Positions 1-9,190 of a stretch of DNA of 35,377 nucleotides are shown here, one piece after another. The stretch lies in contig NZ_SDPN01000042.1 of assembly GCF_004134825.1 (NCBI RefSeq), positions 1 to 35,377 on the forward strand. Direction: 5' to 3'. The translations under genes were made by a program, and so were the position numbers. This DNA is from Agromyces albus (GTDB taxonomy: Bacteria > Actinomycetota > Actinomycetes > Actinomycetales > Microbacteriaceae). The stretch's first letter is position 1, and every line of letters begins with the position of its first letter. Below the pieces are notes generated by a model. That model was not told the origin of the DNA. It worked only from the letters and a program-made list of their open reading frames with translations, and ran no database searches.

Positions 1-973
1 CGAGCCGCGCGGCCGCGCCCGGCAGGCCCGCGAACCGGCCCGAGAGCAACGCCTCGACGAGACGCTGCCGGCCGATGCGCACCCACTCGTCGGCGTCGCC
101 GTCGGCGAGACGGCCGAGCGCGAGGGCGATCGCGCCCTGTTCGAGCACGCTCGTGCGGCCGGCGGGGTGCGCCGGCCCCGGCAGCGCGATGAGATGACCC
201 CAGCGGATGCCGCGGGCCTCGACCGGCACGATGAGCAACTCGTCGGCCGGCGCCGGCAGTCCTCGGCGGCGCCGCTCTTCGTCGTGCCGATGCGCGAGCC
301 GGGACCGCGCCTCCCAGTTGGTGAAGAGCTCCTCCTCGGCGGGTGACGGGGCGTCGGCGGCGACCACCTCGTGCGCGAGATTCTCGAGCACGACCGCGGT
401 GCCCAGGGTCTGCGCGAGCTGCTGCACGATGAAATCGGCGGGCGAGCCGCGCAGGCTGAGTGCGGTGAACCGGGCCCGCACCTCGTCGCGCGCGCGGAGC
501 GCGGTCGTCTGCTCGGAGATGATGCGGCTGTGCACCGCCTCGGTGAGGGCGACGAACTTCACCTCGCGGTGCAGCGCGATGAGGGCTAGTCCGTGGGCGC
601 GAGCGGCGGCCTCGACGACCGCCGGCACGTAGCGGTAGTGCACGCCGAGCTCGAGCACGAGGCCCGACAGCCCGGCCTCGACGAGCCCGGCGATGAACGC
701 CTCGAGCTCGGCGGGCTCGGTCGGCCAGCCCGAACCGGTCGAGAGCAGCAACTCGCCGCCATCGAGGAGGCGGGCGACCCCGGCGCTGTCGGAGACGTGA
801 ACCCAGCGCACATGGGCATCGAGCGCGTCGTCGCCACCCGAGACCACCTCGGGAACCCCGTTCGCCACCGCATCGAGCGCGATGATCTCGCGCACCGTGG
901 GCAGGGCGTCGTCGACCACGAGCGCGGTCGGACGATCCGTATGGATCACGTCATCTTCGCGACGTTCTGGCAT
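1..973 (-). CDS. PucR family transcriptional regulator (3' end cut by window edge)
   Basis: The frame stays open from an ATG at 973 to the left edge, giving 324 residues without a stop. The first ~130 residues fit the PucR N-terminal domain (purine catabolism regulator-like): VREIIALDAV, HVRWVHVSD, GGELLLSTG and LVLELG. The middle region resembles the GGDEF-like part of these proteins. The C-terminal PucR-type helix-turn-helix should lie outside the window. I chose ATG 973 because GGAAGGG precedes it at good spacing; an in-frame ATG at 994 has no ribosome site. It is transcribed divergently from the mmsA and aminotransferase genes, so it is probably their regulator (inference). Family members sense nitrogen-rich metabolites; the ligand here is unknown. 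Confidence 0.85.
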   Translation of the reverse strand, partial: MPERREDDVIHTDRPTALVVDDALPTVREIIALDAVANGVPEVVSGGDDALDAHVRWVHVSDSAGVARLLDGGELLLSTGSGWPTEPAELEAFIAGLVEAGLSGLVLELGVHYRYVPAVVEAAARAHGLALIALHREVKFVALTEAVHSRIISEQTTALRARDEVRARFTALSLRGSPADFIVQQLAQTLGTAVVLENLAHEVVAADAPSPAEEELFTNWEARSRLAHRHDEERRRRGLPAPADELLIVPVEARGIRWGHLIALPGPAHPAGRTSVLEQGAIALALGRLADGDADEWVRIGRQRLVEALLSGRFAGLPGAAARL

Positions 974-1129
974 CGGCTCGACCCTTCCGCCCATGGAACA
1001 CTGGGAGCACCAGCCTAGTCGAGCGGTCGGGCATTCTGTCCGGAGCCGATACACGGCGGTGAGACATCCGTCACCCACGCCGCTCTTCACGCCTCACGCA
1101 AGCCCCACACACGCCACCGAAGGAGCTCC

Positions 1130-2614
1130 ATGAGCCTCATCCACCACTTCATCAACGGCCAGGAGTCGGCCGACGCCGAGCGCACCGGGCCCGTCTTCAA
1201 CCCGGCCACCGGGCAGCAGCAGCACGACGTGGCGTTCGCCTCGGTCGCCGAGGTCGAAGCCGCCATCGCGGCGGCGAAGGCGGCGCTGCCGGGCTGGCGC
1301 GCGACGGGCCTCATCAGGCGCGCCGACGTCTTCTTCCGCCTGCGCCAGTTGCTGAAGGAGCGCACCCCCGAGCTCGCCGCAATCCTCACGAGCGAGCACG
1401 GCAAGGTGCTCTCGGATGCCGCGGGCGAGATCTCGCGCGGCATCGAGAACGTCGAGTTCGCCGCGGGACTCGTGCACCTCCTGAAGGGCGAGCACTCCGA
1501 GCAGGTCGCTCGCGGAGTCGACGTGCACTCGGTGAAGCAGCCGGTGGGCGTCGTCGGCGCGATCACGCCGTTCAACTTCCCGGTCATGGTGCCGCTCTGG
1601 ATGGTGACCTCCGCGATCGCGTGCGGCAACACCGTCGTGCTGAAGCCGTCGGAGAAGGACCCGAGCGCCTCGCTCTTCCTCGCGAAGCTCTTCCAGGAGG
1701 CCGGACTCCCCGACGGCGTGCTCAACGTCGTGCACGGCGACAAGGTCGCGGTCGACACGATCCTCGACTCCCCCGACGTTCGCGCCGTGAGCTTCGTCGG
1801 CTCGACGCCCATCGCGAAGTCGATCTACGAGCGGGCTGCTGGCAACGGCAAGCGAGTGCAGGCGCTCGGCGGGGCGAAGAACCACATGGTCGTGATGCCC
1901 GACGCCGACCTCGAGGGCGCAGCGGATGCCGCGGTGTCGGCCGCGTACGGCTCGGCCGGCGAGCGGTGCATGGCCGTGTCGGTGCTCGTCGCGGTGGGCG
2001 ACGTCGCCGACGACCTCGTCGAAGCGGTGCGCTCGCGCATGGGCGCGCTGCGTATCGGCGACGGCACGGATGCCGCGAGCGAGATGGGTCCGCTCATCAC
2101 GCGCGAGCACCGCGACAAGGTCGCCTCCTACGTGACGGGCGCCGCAGCAGAGGGCGCCACGGTTGTCGTCGACGGCACGACGCAGGAGTTCGACGGCGAC
2201 GGATTCTTCGTGGGCGTCAGCCTCGTCGACCACGTGAAGCCCGGCATGAAGGTGTACGACGACGAGATCTTCGGCCCGGTGCTCTCGGTCGTGCGCGTCG
2301 AGACCTACGAAGACGCGGTCGAGCTCATCAACGCGAACCGCTTCGCGAACGGCGTCGCGATCTTCACGCGCGACGGCGGCACCGCCCGTCGGTTCGAGTT
2401 CGACATCGAGGTCGGCATGGTCGGCGTGAACGTGCCGATCCCCGTGCCGATCGGCGCCTACTCGTTCGGCGGCTGGAAGAGCTCGCTCTTCGGCGACTCG
2501 CACATCTACGGCCCCGAGTCGGTGCACTTCTACACCCGCTCGAAGGTCGTCACCTCGCGCTGGCCCGAGCCGAGCGAGTCGCAGATCAACCTCGGGTTCC
2601 CGAGCAACCACTGA
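1130..2614 (+). CDS. mmsA: CoA-acylating methylmalonate-semialdehyde dehydrogenase
   Basis: 494 residues, the usual length for MmsA/IolA. This family oxidises methylmalonate or malonate semialdehyde with NAD+ and CoA to propionyl-CoA or acetyl-CoA in the cytoplasm. The sequence shows TPFNFPVMVPLWM (Asn149), NTVVLKPSEKDPS, FVGSTPIAKSIYERA, the GAKNHMVVMPDAD block typical of this subfamily, and the catalytic cysteine in GERCMA (Cys280). AGGAGCTCC sits just before ATG 1130. It is followed by a class III aminotransferase and preceded divergently by a PucR regulator. With the aminotransferase it would complete beta-alanine (or 3-aminoisobutyrate) to acyl-CoA. The exact substrate cannot be fixed from sequence. 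Confidence 0.93.
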   Translation: MSLIHHFINGQESADAERTGPVFNPATGQQQHDVAFASVAEVEAAIAAAKAALPGWRATGLIRRADVFFRLRQLLKERTPELAAILTSEHGKVLSDAAGEISRGIENVEFAAGLVHLLKGEHSEQVARGVDVHSVKQPVGVVGAITPFNFPVMVPLWMVTSAIACGNTVVLKPSEKDPSASLFLAKLFQEAGLPDGVLNVVHGDKVAVDTILDSPDVRAVSFVGSTPIAKSIYERAAGNGKRVQALGGAKNHMVVMPDADLEGAADAAVSAAYGSAGERCMAVSVLVAVGDVADDLVEAVRSRMGALRIGDGTDAASEMGPLITREHRDKVASYVTGAAAEGATVVVDGTTQEFDGDGFFVGVSLVDHVKPGMKVYDDEIFGPVLSVVRVETYEDAVELINANRFANGVAIFTRDGGTARRFEFDIEVGMVGVNVPIPVPIGAYSFGGWKSSLFGDSHIYGPESVHFYTRSKVVTSRWPEPSESQINLGFPSNH

Positions 2615-2620
2615 CCTTTC

Positions 2621-2723
2621 CCGGCGGTCGAGTAGCGCCGCGCGCAGCGCGACGCGTATGGAGACCTTCTCGAAGGTGGTTTCGATACGCGTCCGGCTTC
2701 GCCGGGCGCTACTCAACCACCGG
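2621..2723. repeat. Palindromic intergenic repeat, copy A (two inverted units)
   Basis: Two head-to-head units: the left reads CGGTCGAGTAGCGCC... and the right (about 2675-2723) reads GGTGGTTTCGATACG...CTACTCAACCACCGG. The reverse complement of the right unit aligns to the left over nearly its whole length. Each unit has an internal GC-rich stem; the right one is closed by a TTCG loop. It lies between mmsA and the aminotransferase, so it would be transcribed into the intercistronic mRNA. Same family as 4162-4267, 17753-17800, 18587-18637 and 33530-33625. Confidence 0.9.
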
Positions 2724-2747
2724 ACTGCAACCGAAAGGACCTCGAAC

Positions 2748-4157
2748 ATGACCGACACCCTCATCGCCGCGGCGACGTTCGTCGACCGGCACGGCTCGCG
2801 GCATCCGCTGCCTGACGCCTCGGCCGAGGCGCAGGTGCGCGCCGACGACCGCGCGCACGTGTTCCACTCGTGGAGCGCGCAAGCCCTCATCGACCCGCTG
2901 CCGATCGCCGCGGGCGAGGGCTCGACGTTCTGGGACTACGAGGGCAACGCCTTCCTCGACTTCTCGAGCCAGCTCGTGAACCTCAACCTCGGACACCAGC
3001 ACCCCGACCTCGTCGCGGCGATCCAGCAGCAGGCGGGCCGGCTCGCGACGATCCAGCCGTCGATGGCGAACGACGTGCGGGGTGAACTGGCCCGCCGCAT
3101 CGCCGAGGTCGCGCCGGGCGACCTCGACAGGGTGTTCTTCACGAACGGCGGCGCCGACGCCAACGAGTACGCCGTACGGATGGCGCGCGCCGTGACGGGC
3201 CGCCGCAAGGTGCTGTCGATGTACCGCAGCTACCACGGCGGCACCGCCACGGCGATCTCGCTCACGGGCGACCCGCGCCGCTGGCCGAACGAGCCGTCGG
3301 ACGGCAGCGTCGCGCACTTCCTCGGGCCGTATCCGTATCGCTCCTCGTTCCACGCCTCGAGTGAGGCCGAGGAGACCGAGCGGGCCCTCGCCCACCTCGA
3401 GCAGGTCATCACCCTCGAGGGCGCCGGCACGATCGCGGCGATCATCCTCGAGACGATCGTGGGCACGAACGGCGTGCTCGTGCCGCCGCCGGGCTACCTC
3501 GCGGGCGTGCGCGAGCTCTGCGACCGGTTCGGCATCGTCTACATCGCCGACGAGGTCATGGTCGGCTTCGGCCGGGTCGGCGAGTGGTTCGCGGTGAACG
3601 CCTTCGGCGTCGTGCCCGACCTCATCACCTTCGCCAAGGGCGTGAACTCGGGCTACGTGCCGCTCGGCGGCGTGGTCATCTCGCAGCGAATCGCGTCGCA
3701 CTTCGACACGGTGGCTTTCGCCGGCGGCCTCACCTATTCGGGGCATCCGCTCGCGTGCGCCGCGGGAGTCGCGACGTTCGAGGTGTTCGAGCGTGACGGC
3801 ATCCTCGACCGCGTTCGAGACCTCGGGTCGCGAGTCGTCGAGCCCCGCTTGCGCGAGATCGCAGCGGCGCATCCGTCGGTCGGCGAGGTGCGCGGACGCG
3901 GGCTGTTCTGGGCGATCGAGCTCGTGCGCGACCGTGCGACCCGCGAGCCGTTCGTGCCGTTCAATGCGTCGGGAACGGATGCCGCGCCGATGGCCGCGGT
4001 CGCCGCGGCGTGCAAGCAGGCCGGGCTGTGGCCGTTCGTGCACTTCAACCGCCTGCACGTCGCGCCGCCGCTCATCATCGCTGAAGACGAGCTCGTGCGG
4101 GGCCTCGACATCATCGACGACGCGCTCGGCATCGCCGACGGATACGTCGCCGGCTGA
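2748..4157 (+). CDS. Class III (omega-amino acid) PLP-dependent aminotransferase
   Basis: 469 residues from ATG 2748, preceded by GAAAGGAC. An upstream in-frame start at 2658 would place coding sequence inside the repeat and is rejected. Class III hallmarks are FTNGGADANEYAVRMAR, SYHGGTATAISLTGDPRRW, YIADEVMVGFGRVGEWF (the PLP-ring Asp) and ITFAKGVNSGYVPLG, whose Lys297 should form the Schiff base. The family transfers the amino group from beta-alanine, GABA, taurine or other omega-amines to pyruvate or 2-oxoglutarate. Next to an MMSDH, beta-alanine:pyruvate transamination to malonate semialdehyde is the best guess; taurine or GABA transaminase activity remains possible. It is 133 bp downstream of mmsA, with the palindromic repeat between. 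Confidence 0.9.
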   Translation: MTDTLIAAATFVDRHGSRHPLPDASAEAQVRADDRAHVFHSWSAQALIDPLPIAAGEGSTFWDYEGNAFLDFSSQLVNLNLGHQHPDLVAAIQQQAGRLATIQPSMANDVRGELARRIAEVAPGDLDRVFFTNGGADANEYAVRMARAVTGRRKVLSMYRSYHGGTATAISLTGDPRRWPNEPSDGSVAHFLGPYPYRSSFHASSEAEETERALAHLEQVITLEGAGTIAAIILETIVGTNGVLVPPPGYLAGVRELCDRFGIVYIADEVMVGFGRVGEWFAVNAFGVVPDLITFAKGVNSGYVPLGGVVISQRIASHFDTVAFAGGLTYSGHPLACAAGVATFEVFERDGILDRVRDLGSRVVEPRLREIAAAHPSVGEVRGRGLFWAIELVRDRATREPFVPFNASGTDAAPMAAVAAACKQAGLWPFVHFNRLHVAPPLIIAEDELVRGLDIIDDALGIADGYVAG

Positions 4158-4161
4158 GGCG

Positions 4162-4267
4162 CCCCGGTGGTCGAGTAACGCCGCCGCAGGCGACGCGTAT
4201 CGAGACCACCCAGTGCCTGCAAGGTGGTTTCGATACGGCTGCTTCGCTGCCTACTCAACCACCGGGG
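4162..4267. repeat. Palindromic intergenic repeat, copy B (two inverted units)
   Basis: The ends are perfect inverted 10-mers: CCCCGGTGGT at the left and ACCACCGGGG at the right. The two half-units (left to about 4210, right from about 4222) read outward with GAGTAACG.../CTACTCAACC. It starts 4 bp after the aminotransferase stop and ends 10 bp before the -10 box of the next gene, so it could act as a transcript-end structure. Confidence 0.9.
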
Positions 4268-4277
4268 CCGCGTCGGC

Positions 4278-4283
4278 TAGCCT
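4278..4283 (+). promoter_or_regulatory. -10 box of a probable leaderless promoter (amine oxidase gene)
   Basis: TAGCCT lies 6 nt before ATG 4290 and no Shine-Dalgarno sequence is visible. This is the actinobacterial TANNNT pattern of leaderless transcripts, where the start codon is at or near the transcript 5' end. The same arrangement recurs before seven other genes here. Confidence 0.6.
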
Positions 4284-4289
4284 GAATCC

Positions 4290-5789
4290 ATGGACTCACG
4301 GGCGACGCCCGGCGGCATGCCCCGGCGAACTTTCCTCGCCGCCTCCCTCTCGGGCATCGCGACCGTCGTCCTCGCCAGCTGCACGGGGCCGCAGCCGACG
4401 CCGACGCCTTCGCCCACCGCCACGCCCACGCCGACCCCGACGCCCTCGCCCACGCCGACGAACGGCGTGCCGCTGCCCACGGCCATGCATCGCTCGCGCT
4501 GGGGCGCCGATCCCTTCGCCCGCGGCGCCTTCAGCTTCGACGCGGCCGGCGTCGACCCGCGCTTGCGGGCCACGCTCTCCCAGCCCGTCGCGTCTCGGGT
4601 CTTCTTCGCCGGCGAGGCCTGCGACACGGATGCCCCGGGCACCGTGCGCGGGGCCAGAAGCTCCGGGCTGCGCGCCGCCGCCGACCTCGCGCGCCTCGCC
4701 GAACCCGGCGAGCGCGTGGTCGTCGTGGGCGCGGGCATCGCGGGGCTCACGGCGGCTCGCGAGCTCATCGACGCGGGCTTCGAGGTCGTCGTGCTCGAGG
4801 CGCGAGATCGCGTTGGCGGCCGCGTGCGCTCCGTCGACGACGACGCCTTCGACCGTTCGGTCGAGCTCGGCGCCGCCTTCGTGGGCGATCACGCGCAGCT
4901 CCTCGAGGGCCTGGCCGAGGCATCCGTCGACACCCGCCTGTTCCAGCCGAGGATCGAGGCGCGCACCGCAAGCGGCGTGCCGGTCGCGATCCCCTCCACC
5001 GGACCCGACGCGATCGCCCGGGCGCACTCGTGGGCGGGGACCCAGCCGGGCCATGTCTCGCTCGCCGCCGCGCTCGTGGGCTCTGGCGCGGTGCCGCTGC
5101 CCGTGACCTCCGACGCCGCCGGTGTGAGCCCGGCCGACTGGCTCGCGCACACCATCGTGACCGGGGTGGAGCCGTCGACCGGCGCGACGTCGAGCCGAGT
5201 GTCGGCCCGCAGCCTCGACCCGTCGCGGCTCGACGACCCCGTGCGCATCGTCACGGGCCGGTTCGCCGACTACGTCGATGCGCTCGCGAGCACGGTTGAC
5301 GTCGCCGTGCAGAGCGCCGTCACACGCATCGCCTACAGCGACGAGCGCGTCAGCCTGCGCCTCGACTCTGGCGAGTCGCTCACCGCCGACCGTGCAATCG
5401 TCACCGTGCCGCTCGGCGTGCTGAAGACCGACACCCTGCAGTTCAGCCCGGCACTGCCGCTGTTGCACCAGCGCGCGATCTCGCTGCTCGGCATGGGCCT
5501 CGTCGACACCGTCTGGCTGCGCTTCGATTCGGCGTTCTGGCGGTCGGAACCCGACGTCGGGTCGGTGCCGCCGATCGAGCTGCTCACCGTGGTCGGTGAG
5601 CCCGTCGCCGTCTCGGCGTGGGTCGACGCCGGCGCCGAGTCGGGCGAACCGATCCTGTTCGGCCTCATCGCGGCGACGCAGGCGACTCGGCTCGAGGAGC
5701 TCGAAGACGACGAGTTTCGTGAGGCGATCCTCGCCGACCTCGTGCCCTACGCCACAGTCTCCGATGGAGCGCCACGAACCCAGCAGTGA
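4290..5789 (+). CDS. Tat-exported lipoprotein, flavin amine oxidase family, circularly permuted
   Basis: 499 residues. The N-terminus has a twin-arginine signal (Arg12-Arg13 in RRTFLAAS) and a lipobox LASC (Cys31), then a Pro/Thr linker to about residue 57, so it should be a surface-anchored lipoprotein. Residues ~62-130 ([21 protein letters not shown] at 106-110, [14 protein letters not shown]) match what normally forms the C-terminus of monoamine oxidases. Only then comes the FAD Rossmann motif VVVGAGIAG (147-152) and [11 protein letters not shown], normally at the N-terminus. The protein ends at [13 protein letters not shown], where ordinary family members continue into the SRW..DPF block. 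The block is thus moved, not lost. The usual Lys in the GxGxxNKxxLRF motif is replaced ([10 protein letters not shown], Asp406-Thr407). Substrate unknown. Confidence 0.85.
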   Translation: MDSRATPGGMPRRTFLAASLSGIATVVLASCTGPQPTPTPSPTATPTPTPTPSPTPTNGVPLPTAMHRSRWGADPFARGAFSFDAAGVDPRLRATLSQPVASRVFFAGEACDTDAPGTVRGARSSGLRAAADLARLAEPGERVVVVGAGIAGLTAARELIDAGFEVVVLEARDRVGGRVRSVDDDAFDRSVELGAAFVGDHAQLLEGLAEASVDTRLFQPRIEARTASGVPVAIPSTGPDAIARAHSWAGTQPGHVSLAAALVGSGAVPLPVTSDAAGVSPADWLAHTIVTGVEPSTGATSSRVSARSLDPSRLDDPVRIVTGRFADYVDALASTVDVAVQSAVTRIAYSDERVSLRLDSGESLTADRAIVTVPLGVLKTDTLQFSPALPLLHQRAISLLGMGLVDTVWLRFDSAFWRSEPDVGSVPPIELLTVVGEPVAVSAWVDAGAESGEPILFGLIAATQATRLEELEDDEFREAILADLVPYATVSDGAPRTQQ

Positions 5790-6432
5790 GCCCCACGAAG
5801 ATGAGGAGCACGAAGGCGCAGTAGAGCGCGACGCCGACCGCACCGTCGACTTGCGCCTCGTCGAGGAAGAAATACGGGTACCACCCCACGTCCGCGCCGC
5901 GGATGAGTGTGTAGACGAGCCAGAGCGTCGGGTACACGAGCACCCAGCCCACCGTCGTCCACGGCACTCGCGGGTTCACGGCGATAACGCCGTCGACGAT
6001 CCACGCCACGATCGCGAGGGCGGGCACGATGAAGTGCAGGAGGGTGTCCGACCACGGCACGTCGACTCGGTAGTCACGCGACGACGCCTGCATGACGATG
6101 AGCCCGAAGACGATGCCCGAGACCAGCAGGTACACCGTCACCATCGTGCGCAGCACCCCGAGCCACGCGGGATCCCGCGGCGTGAACAGCGCGAACGCCG
6201 CCCCGATGGCAAGCGTCACGACCGCGATCATCGCCGACTGGATGGTGAAATAGCTGAAGAAGTTGGCGGTCGCGAAGAACCGGAAGCCCAGCACGTACTG
6301 GAAGTTGCCGATGAGCGCCACGATCTCGAGCGCCGCGACGAGGAGCCGGAACACGCCGAGCGCCTGCCTCGCCTGCCTGGCACCCATCGCCCGCGCTCCC
6401 GGAGCGTCGACTCCGGGGATGCGAGCGGGCAT
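5665..6432 (-). CDS. Pr6Pr family integral membrane protein
   Basis: 255 residues from ATG 6432, with TACCGT 6 nt upstream (leaderless pattern). It has about six hydrophobic segments starting with [16 protein letters not shown], then [48 protein letters not shown], a [13 protein letters not shown] segment and [17 protein letters not shown]. The order of FTIQS, LHFIVP and YPYFFLD motifs is that of the Pr6Pr family, for which no biochemical role is established. Its arginine-rich tail runs 125 bp into the 3' end of the convergent amine oxidase gene. The last membrane segment ends near 5770, so the overlapping tail looks dispensable. Confidence 0.85.
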   Translation of the reverse strand: MPARIPGVDAPGARAMGARQARQALGVFRLLVAALEIVALIGNFQYVLGFRFFATANFFSYFTIQSAMIAVVTLAIGAAFALFTPRDPAWLGVLRTMVTVYLLVSGIVFGLIVMQASSRDYRVDVPWSDTLLHFIVPALAIVAWIVDGVIAVNPRVPWTTVGWVLVYPTLWLVYTLIRGADVGWYPYFFLDEAQVDGAVGVALYCAFVLLIFVGLTAGFVALHRRLWRRARGRRGSPHETRRLRAPRAESPASPR

Positions 6433-6515
6433 GCCTCCACGGTACGCCCTGCGCCTCTGCCGCACCTCGGAAGCGCAGCGGGGCGTCAGACCATGGCAGG
6501 GCGAAGGGACGCGCG

Positions 6516-7643
6516 TCAGGTTCCGAACCAGCGAGCGCGCCGTGCCGCGCCGAACTCCGCCTTCTCAGCGACGTATGCCGCTGAGGGGCCGAGGAGCGGC
6601 GCGGTCGGGCCACCTTCGGCGTGGAAGTCGACGTCGACGCGGCCGACCTCGCCATCGCCGAACTCCACGTAACAGAGCCCGGTGCCTCCCGGCGCCAGCT
6701 CACCGGCGCCGCGGATGCTGCGCGCGATGCCGTCTGCGACGACGTGCGCGGCGCTCTCGGCGAAGGTGCCGGCCTTCGGGATGCCGGTCTCGGCGCAGTC
6801 GCCGATGGCGTACACCCCCGGGTACCGGGTCTGCATCGTGCGCGGGTCAACCGCGACCCAGCCGTTCTCCGTGAGGCCGGCCTCGACGAGCACGTCGGGA
6901 GCCTTGTGCACCGGAACACCGACGAACAGGTCGTAGGGCTCGTCGTGGTCCTTGAAGTGCGCGAGCTTCGCGCCGGGGTCGATCCCGTAGACCCGGTGAC
7001 GCTTCGTGTACGCGATCCCGCGCTCGGCCATCGCCTGTTCGAGGGCGGCCGAGGTCGACGGTGACACCGGAATCGGCGCTGGCTGCGGGCTGACCACGTG
7101 GAGGTCGGTGGCGTCCCGGATGCCGCGACTGACGAGTCGGTCGTGCAGCAGCAGGATCGCCTCGTACGGCGCCGGCGGGCACTTGAACGGAATGGAGAGG
7201 ACGGCGAGCATCACCCTGCCCCCGCGGAACGCCTCCAGCTCATCGCGCAGCCGCTCGGCGCCGGCGACGGTGTAGTACTCGAAGCCCCCGTCGGCGAAGC
7301 CCGGGGTCGCGTCGATGTCGTAGTCGGCACCGAGCGCCACGACGATCACGTCGGGGTCGTACACGGTCGCGTCGGTGACGACACGACGCGCCGCGGGGTC
7401 GATCGCGAGCACCCGTTCCCGACGGAACTCCACGCCCGCCCTCCGGATCGAGCCGTAGGGAATACGCACCTGTTCCCGCGTCTGGTGCCCGAAGAGGATC
7501 TCGAGCTTGGAGAATCCGAACACGAAGGCGTCGCTGTGGTCGATGAGGGTGACGTCGCCGTCGCCGGCGAGGCGCTCCGAGAGGAGGCTCGCCAACTCCA
7601 GCCCGCCGAAACCGGCTCCGAGGATCATGACGTTCGTCGTCAT
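6516..7643 (-). CDS. FAD-dependent pyridine nucleotide-disulfide oxidoreductase, sulfide:quinone oxidoreductase-like
   Basis: 375 residues from ATG 7643. The N-terminal Rossmann motif is MILGAGFGGLE (Gly9-Gly14), there is a second dinucleotide-type region, and the C-terminal FAD motif is VYAIGDCAE. The segment IPFKCPPAPYE (Cys155) is typical of the sulfide:quinone oxidoreductase and flavocytochrome c sulfide dehydrogenase branch; two more cysteines occur in GDCAE and LCYVEFG. These enzymes pass electrons from sulfide or NADH to quinone at the inner face of the membrane. No transmembrane helix is visible. It starts 40 bp after an ABC ATPase gene on the same strand and may be co-transcribed. 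Sulfide oxidation is plausible but an NDH-2-like role cannot be excluded. Confidence 0.8.
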   Translation of the reverse strand: MTTNVMILGAGFGGLELASLLSERLAGDGDVTLIDHSDAFVFGFSKLEILFGHQTREQVRIPYGSIRRAGVEFRRERVLAIDPAARRVVTDATVYDPDVIVVALGADYDIDATPGFADGGFEYYTVAGAERLRDELEAFRGGRVMLAVLSIPFKCPPAPYEAILLLHDRLVSRGIRDATDLHVVSPQPAPIPVSPSTSAALEQAMAERGIAYTKRHRVYGIDPGAKLAHFKDHDEPYDLFVGVPVHKAPDVLVEAGLTENGWVAVDPRTMQTRYPGVYAIGDCAETGIPKAGTFAESAAHVVADGIARSIRGAGELAPGGTGLCYVEFGDGEVGRVDVDFHAEGGPTAPLLGPSAAYVAEKAEFGAARRARWFGT

Positions 7644-7683
7644 GCACCCATGATGTGCCCCGGTCGGGCGCGCGTCTACCCGC

Positions 7684-8505
7684 TCAGTCGAGCGGCCGCA
7701 GAATGCGGTCGAGGAAGCGCCGGGTGCGCTCGTGCTTCGGCTTCGTGAAGATCTGCTCGGGCGCGCCGCGTTCGACCACCACGCCGCCGTCCATGAAGAG
7801 CACCTCATCGGCGGCCTGCCGCGCGAAGCTCAGCTCGTGGGTGACGACCACCATCGTCCAGCCCTCGTCGGCGAGCTCCTTGATGACCGAGAGCACCTCG
7901 CCGACCAGCTCGGGGTCGAGGGAGCTCGTCGGCTCGTCGAACAACAGCAGGTCGGGCTTCAGCGCGAGGGCGCGCACGATGCCGACGCGCTGCTGCTGTC
8001 CACCCGACAGCTCGAACGGGTACGCGTCGCGCTTCTCGGCGAGTCCCACGCGATCGAGCAGGGCGGATGCCTCGGCGATCGCCCGCGCCTTCGGCACGCG
8101 TTGCACGCGCACCGGACCCTCGATCACGTTCTCGATGACCGTCATGTGCGGGAACAGGTTGTGCTGCTGGAAGACCATCGCCGACCGGTCGCGCAGCGCG
8201 AAGCGCTGGGCCTTCGAGATCGGGCGTGCGAAGTCGAGCGCAGGCCCGCCCGCGAAATCGATGGTTCCGGCATCCGGAGTCTCGAGCCCGTTCAGCGAGC
8301 GCAGCACCGTCGTCTTGCCCGAACCGCTCGGCCCTATGAGCACGACGACCTCGCCGCGCCGCACCTCGAGGTCGATCGAGCTCAGCACCTCATTGTCGCC
8401 GAACGACTTGCGGATGCCTCGTGCCGCGAGCAGCACGCTGTCGTCGGGTCGCGCGACGGGCGCGAGCGGGTCGCCGCCATTGGGCGATCGGTCACGTTGC
8501 GACAT
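7684..8505 (-). CDS. Polar amino acid (cystine-type) ABC transporter ATP-binding protein
   Basis: 273 residues. It has every ABC ATPase motif of the PAAT family: Walker [10 protein letters not shown] (58-66), Q-loop [16 protein letters not shown], signature [15 protein letters not shown], Walker [15 protein letters not shown] and H-loop VVVTHE. The start ATG at 8505 lies inside the permease gene (14-bp overlap), suggesting translational coupling. It is third in the order binding protein, permease, ATPase and powers uptake from the cytoplasmic face. A ~27-residue N-terminal extension precedes the domain. Confidence 0.93.
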   Translation of the reverse strand: MSQRDRSPNGGDPLAPVARPDDSVLLAARGIRKSFGDNEVLSSIDLEVRRGEVVVLIGPSGSGKTTVLRSLNGLETPDAGTIDFAGGPALDFARPISKAQRFALRDRSAMVFQQHNLFPHMTVIENVIEGPVRVQRVPKARAIAEASALLDRVGLAEKRDAYPFELSGGQQQRVGIVRALALKPDLLLFDEPTSSLDPELVGEVLSVIKELADEGWTMVVVTHELSFARQAADEVLFMDGGVVVERGAPEQIFTKPKHERTRRFLDRILRPLD

Positions 8506-9157
8506 AGCGGTCCAACTTCTTCTCGAGCATGCCCTGTCCGCCCGCGAGCACAATGCAGATGACCCAGTAGATGAGCGCGGCCTCGAGGTAGACCAGCATG
8601 AACTTGGTGCTGAACGAGGCGATCTCCTCCGCCACCCGGAACAGCTCGGTCACGAGGATGAGCGAGGCGAGCGACGAGTCCTTCACGAGTGAGATGAAGG
8701 TGTTCGAGAGCGGCGGCACCGAGACCCTCGCCGCCTGCGGCAGGATCAGGCGGCGAAGGGTCGTGCCGTGGGACATCCCGATCGTGTACCCGGCCTCCCA
8801 CTGCCCCTTCGGCACGGAGAGGATCGCGGCGCGGATGACCTCGGCGGCATATCCGCCGACGTTCAGCGAGAACGCGATAATCGCGCTCGGCCACGGGTCG
8901 ATCACGAGCCCGATCGAGGGCATCCCGTAGAAGATCACGAACAGCTGCACGAGCAGCGGCGTGCCGCGGATCACCGAGATGTAGAACCGTGCGATGCCAG
9001 AGAGCAGCCGGTTCTTCGAGAGCCGCAGCAGCGCCACGCCGAGCGCGAGCACGAGGCCGATCGCGAACGAGGCGAGGGAAAGCAGCACCGTGCCGCTCAC
9101 CGCGCCCCACACGAGCGGCCCGAAGGACAAGAAGAGCAGCTCCCAATCCGAGCTCAT
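8492..9157 (-). CDS. Amino acid ABC transporter permease (HisM/GlnP/TcyL type)
   Basis: 221 residues with about five membrane spans. It shows the family N-terminal run [33 protein letters not shown], and the cytoplasmic EAA-like loop around [25 protein letters not shown] that docks the ATPase. [25 protein letters not shown] is very like cystine permeases (TcyL/YecS). GGGAGTGAG precedes ATG 9157. It is 33 bp downstream of the binding-protein gene and overlaps the ATPase gene by 14 bp. Confidence 0.92.
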   Translation of the reverse strand: MSSDWELLFLSFGPLVWGAVSGTVLLSLASFAIGLVLALGVALLRLSKNRLLSGIARFYISVIRGTPLLVQLFVIFYGMPSIGLVIDPWPSAIIAFSLNVGGYAAEVIRAAILSVPKGQWEAGYTIGMSHGTTLRRLILPQAARVSVPPLSNTFISLVKDSSLASLILVTELFRVAEEIASFSTKFMLVYLEAALIYWVICIVLAGGQGMLEKKLDRYVAT

Positions 9158-9190
9158 CGCCTCACTCCCATCGGGGTCATGTGTGCGACG

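Noticed and set aside
1094..2890. A 598-codon minus-strand frame opposite mmsA
   Set aside because: A shadow of mmsA in a high-GC genome, with no ribosome site and no recognisable motifs.
4384..4470. Tandem ACGCCGACGCC-like repeat in the amine oxidase gene
   Set aside because: It encodes the Pro/Thr stalk behind the lipobox, so it is explained by low-complexity protein sequence.
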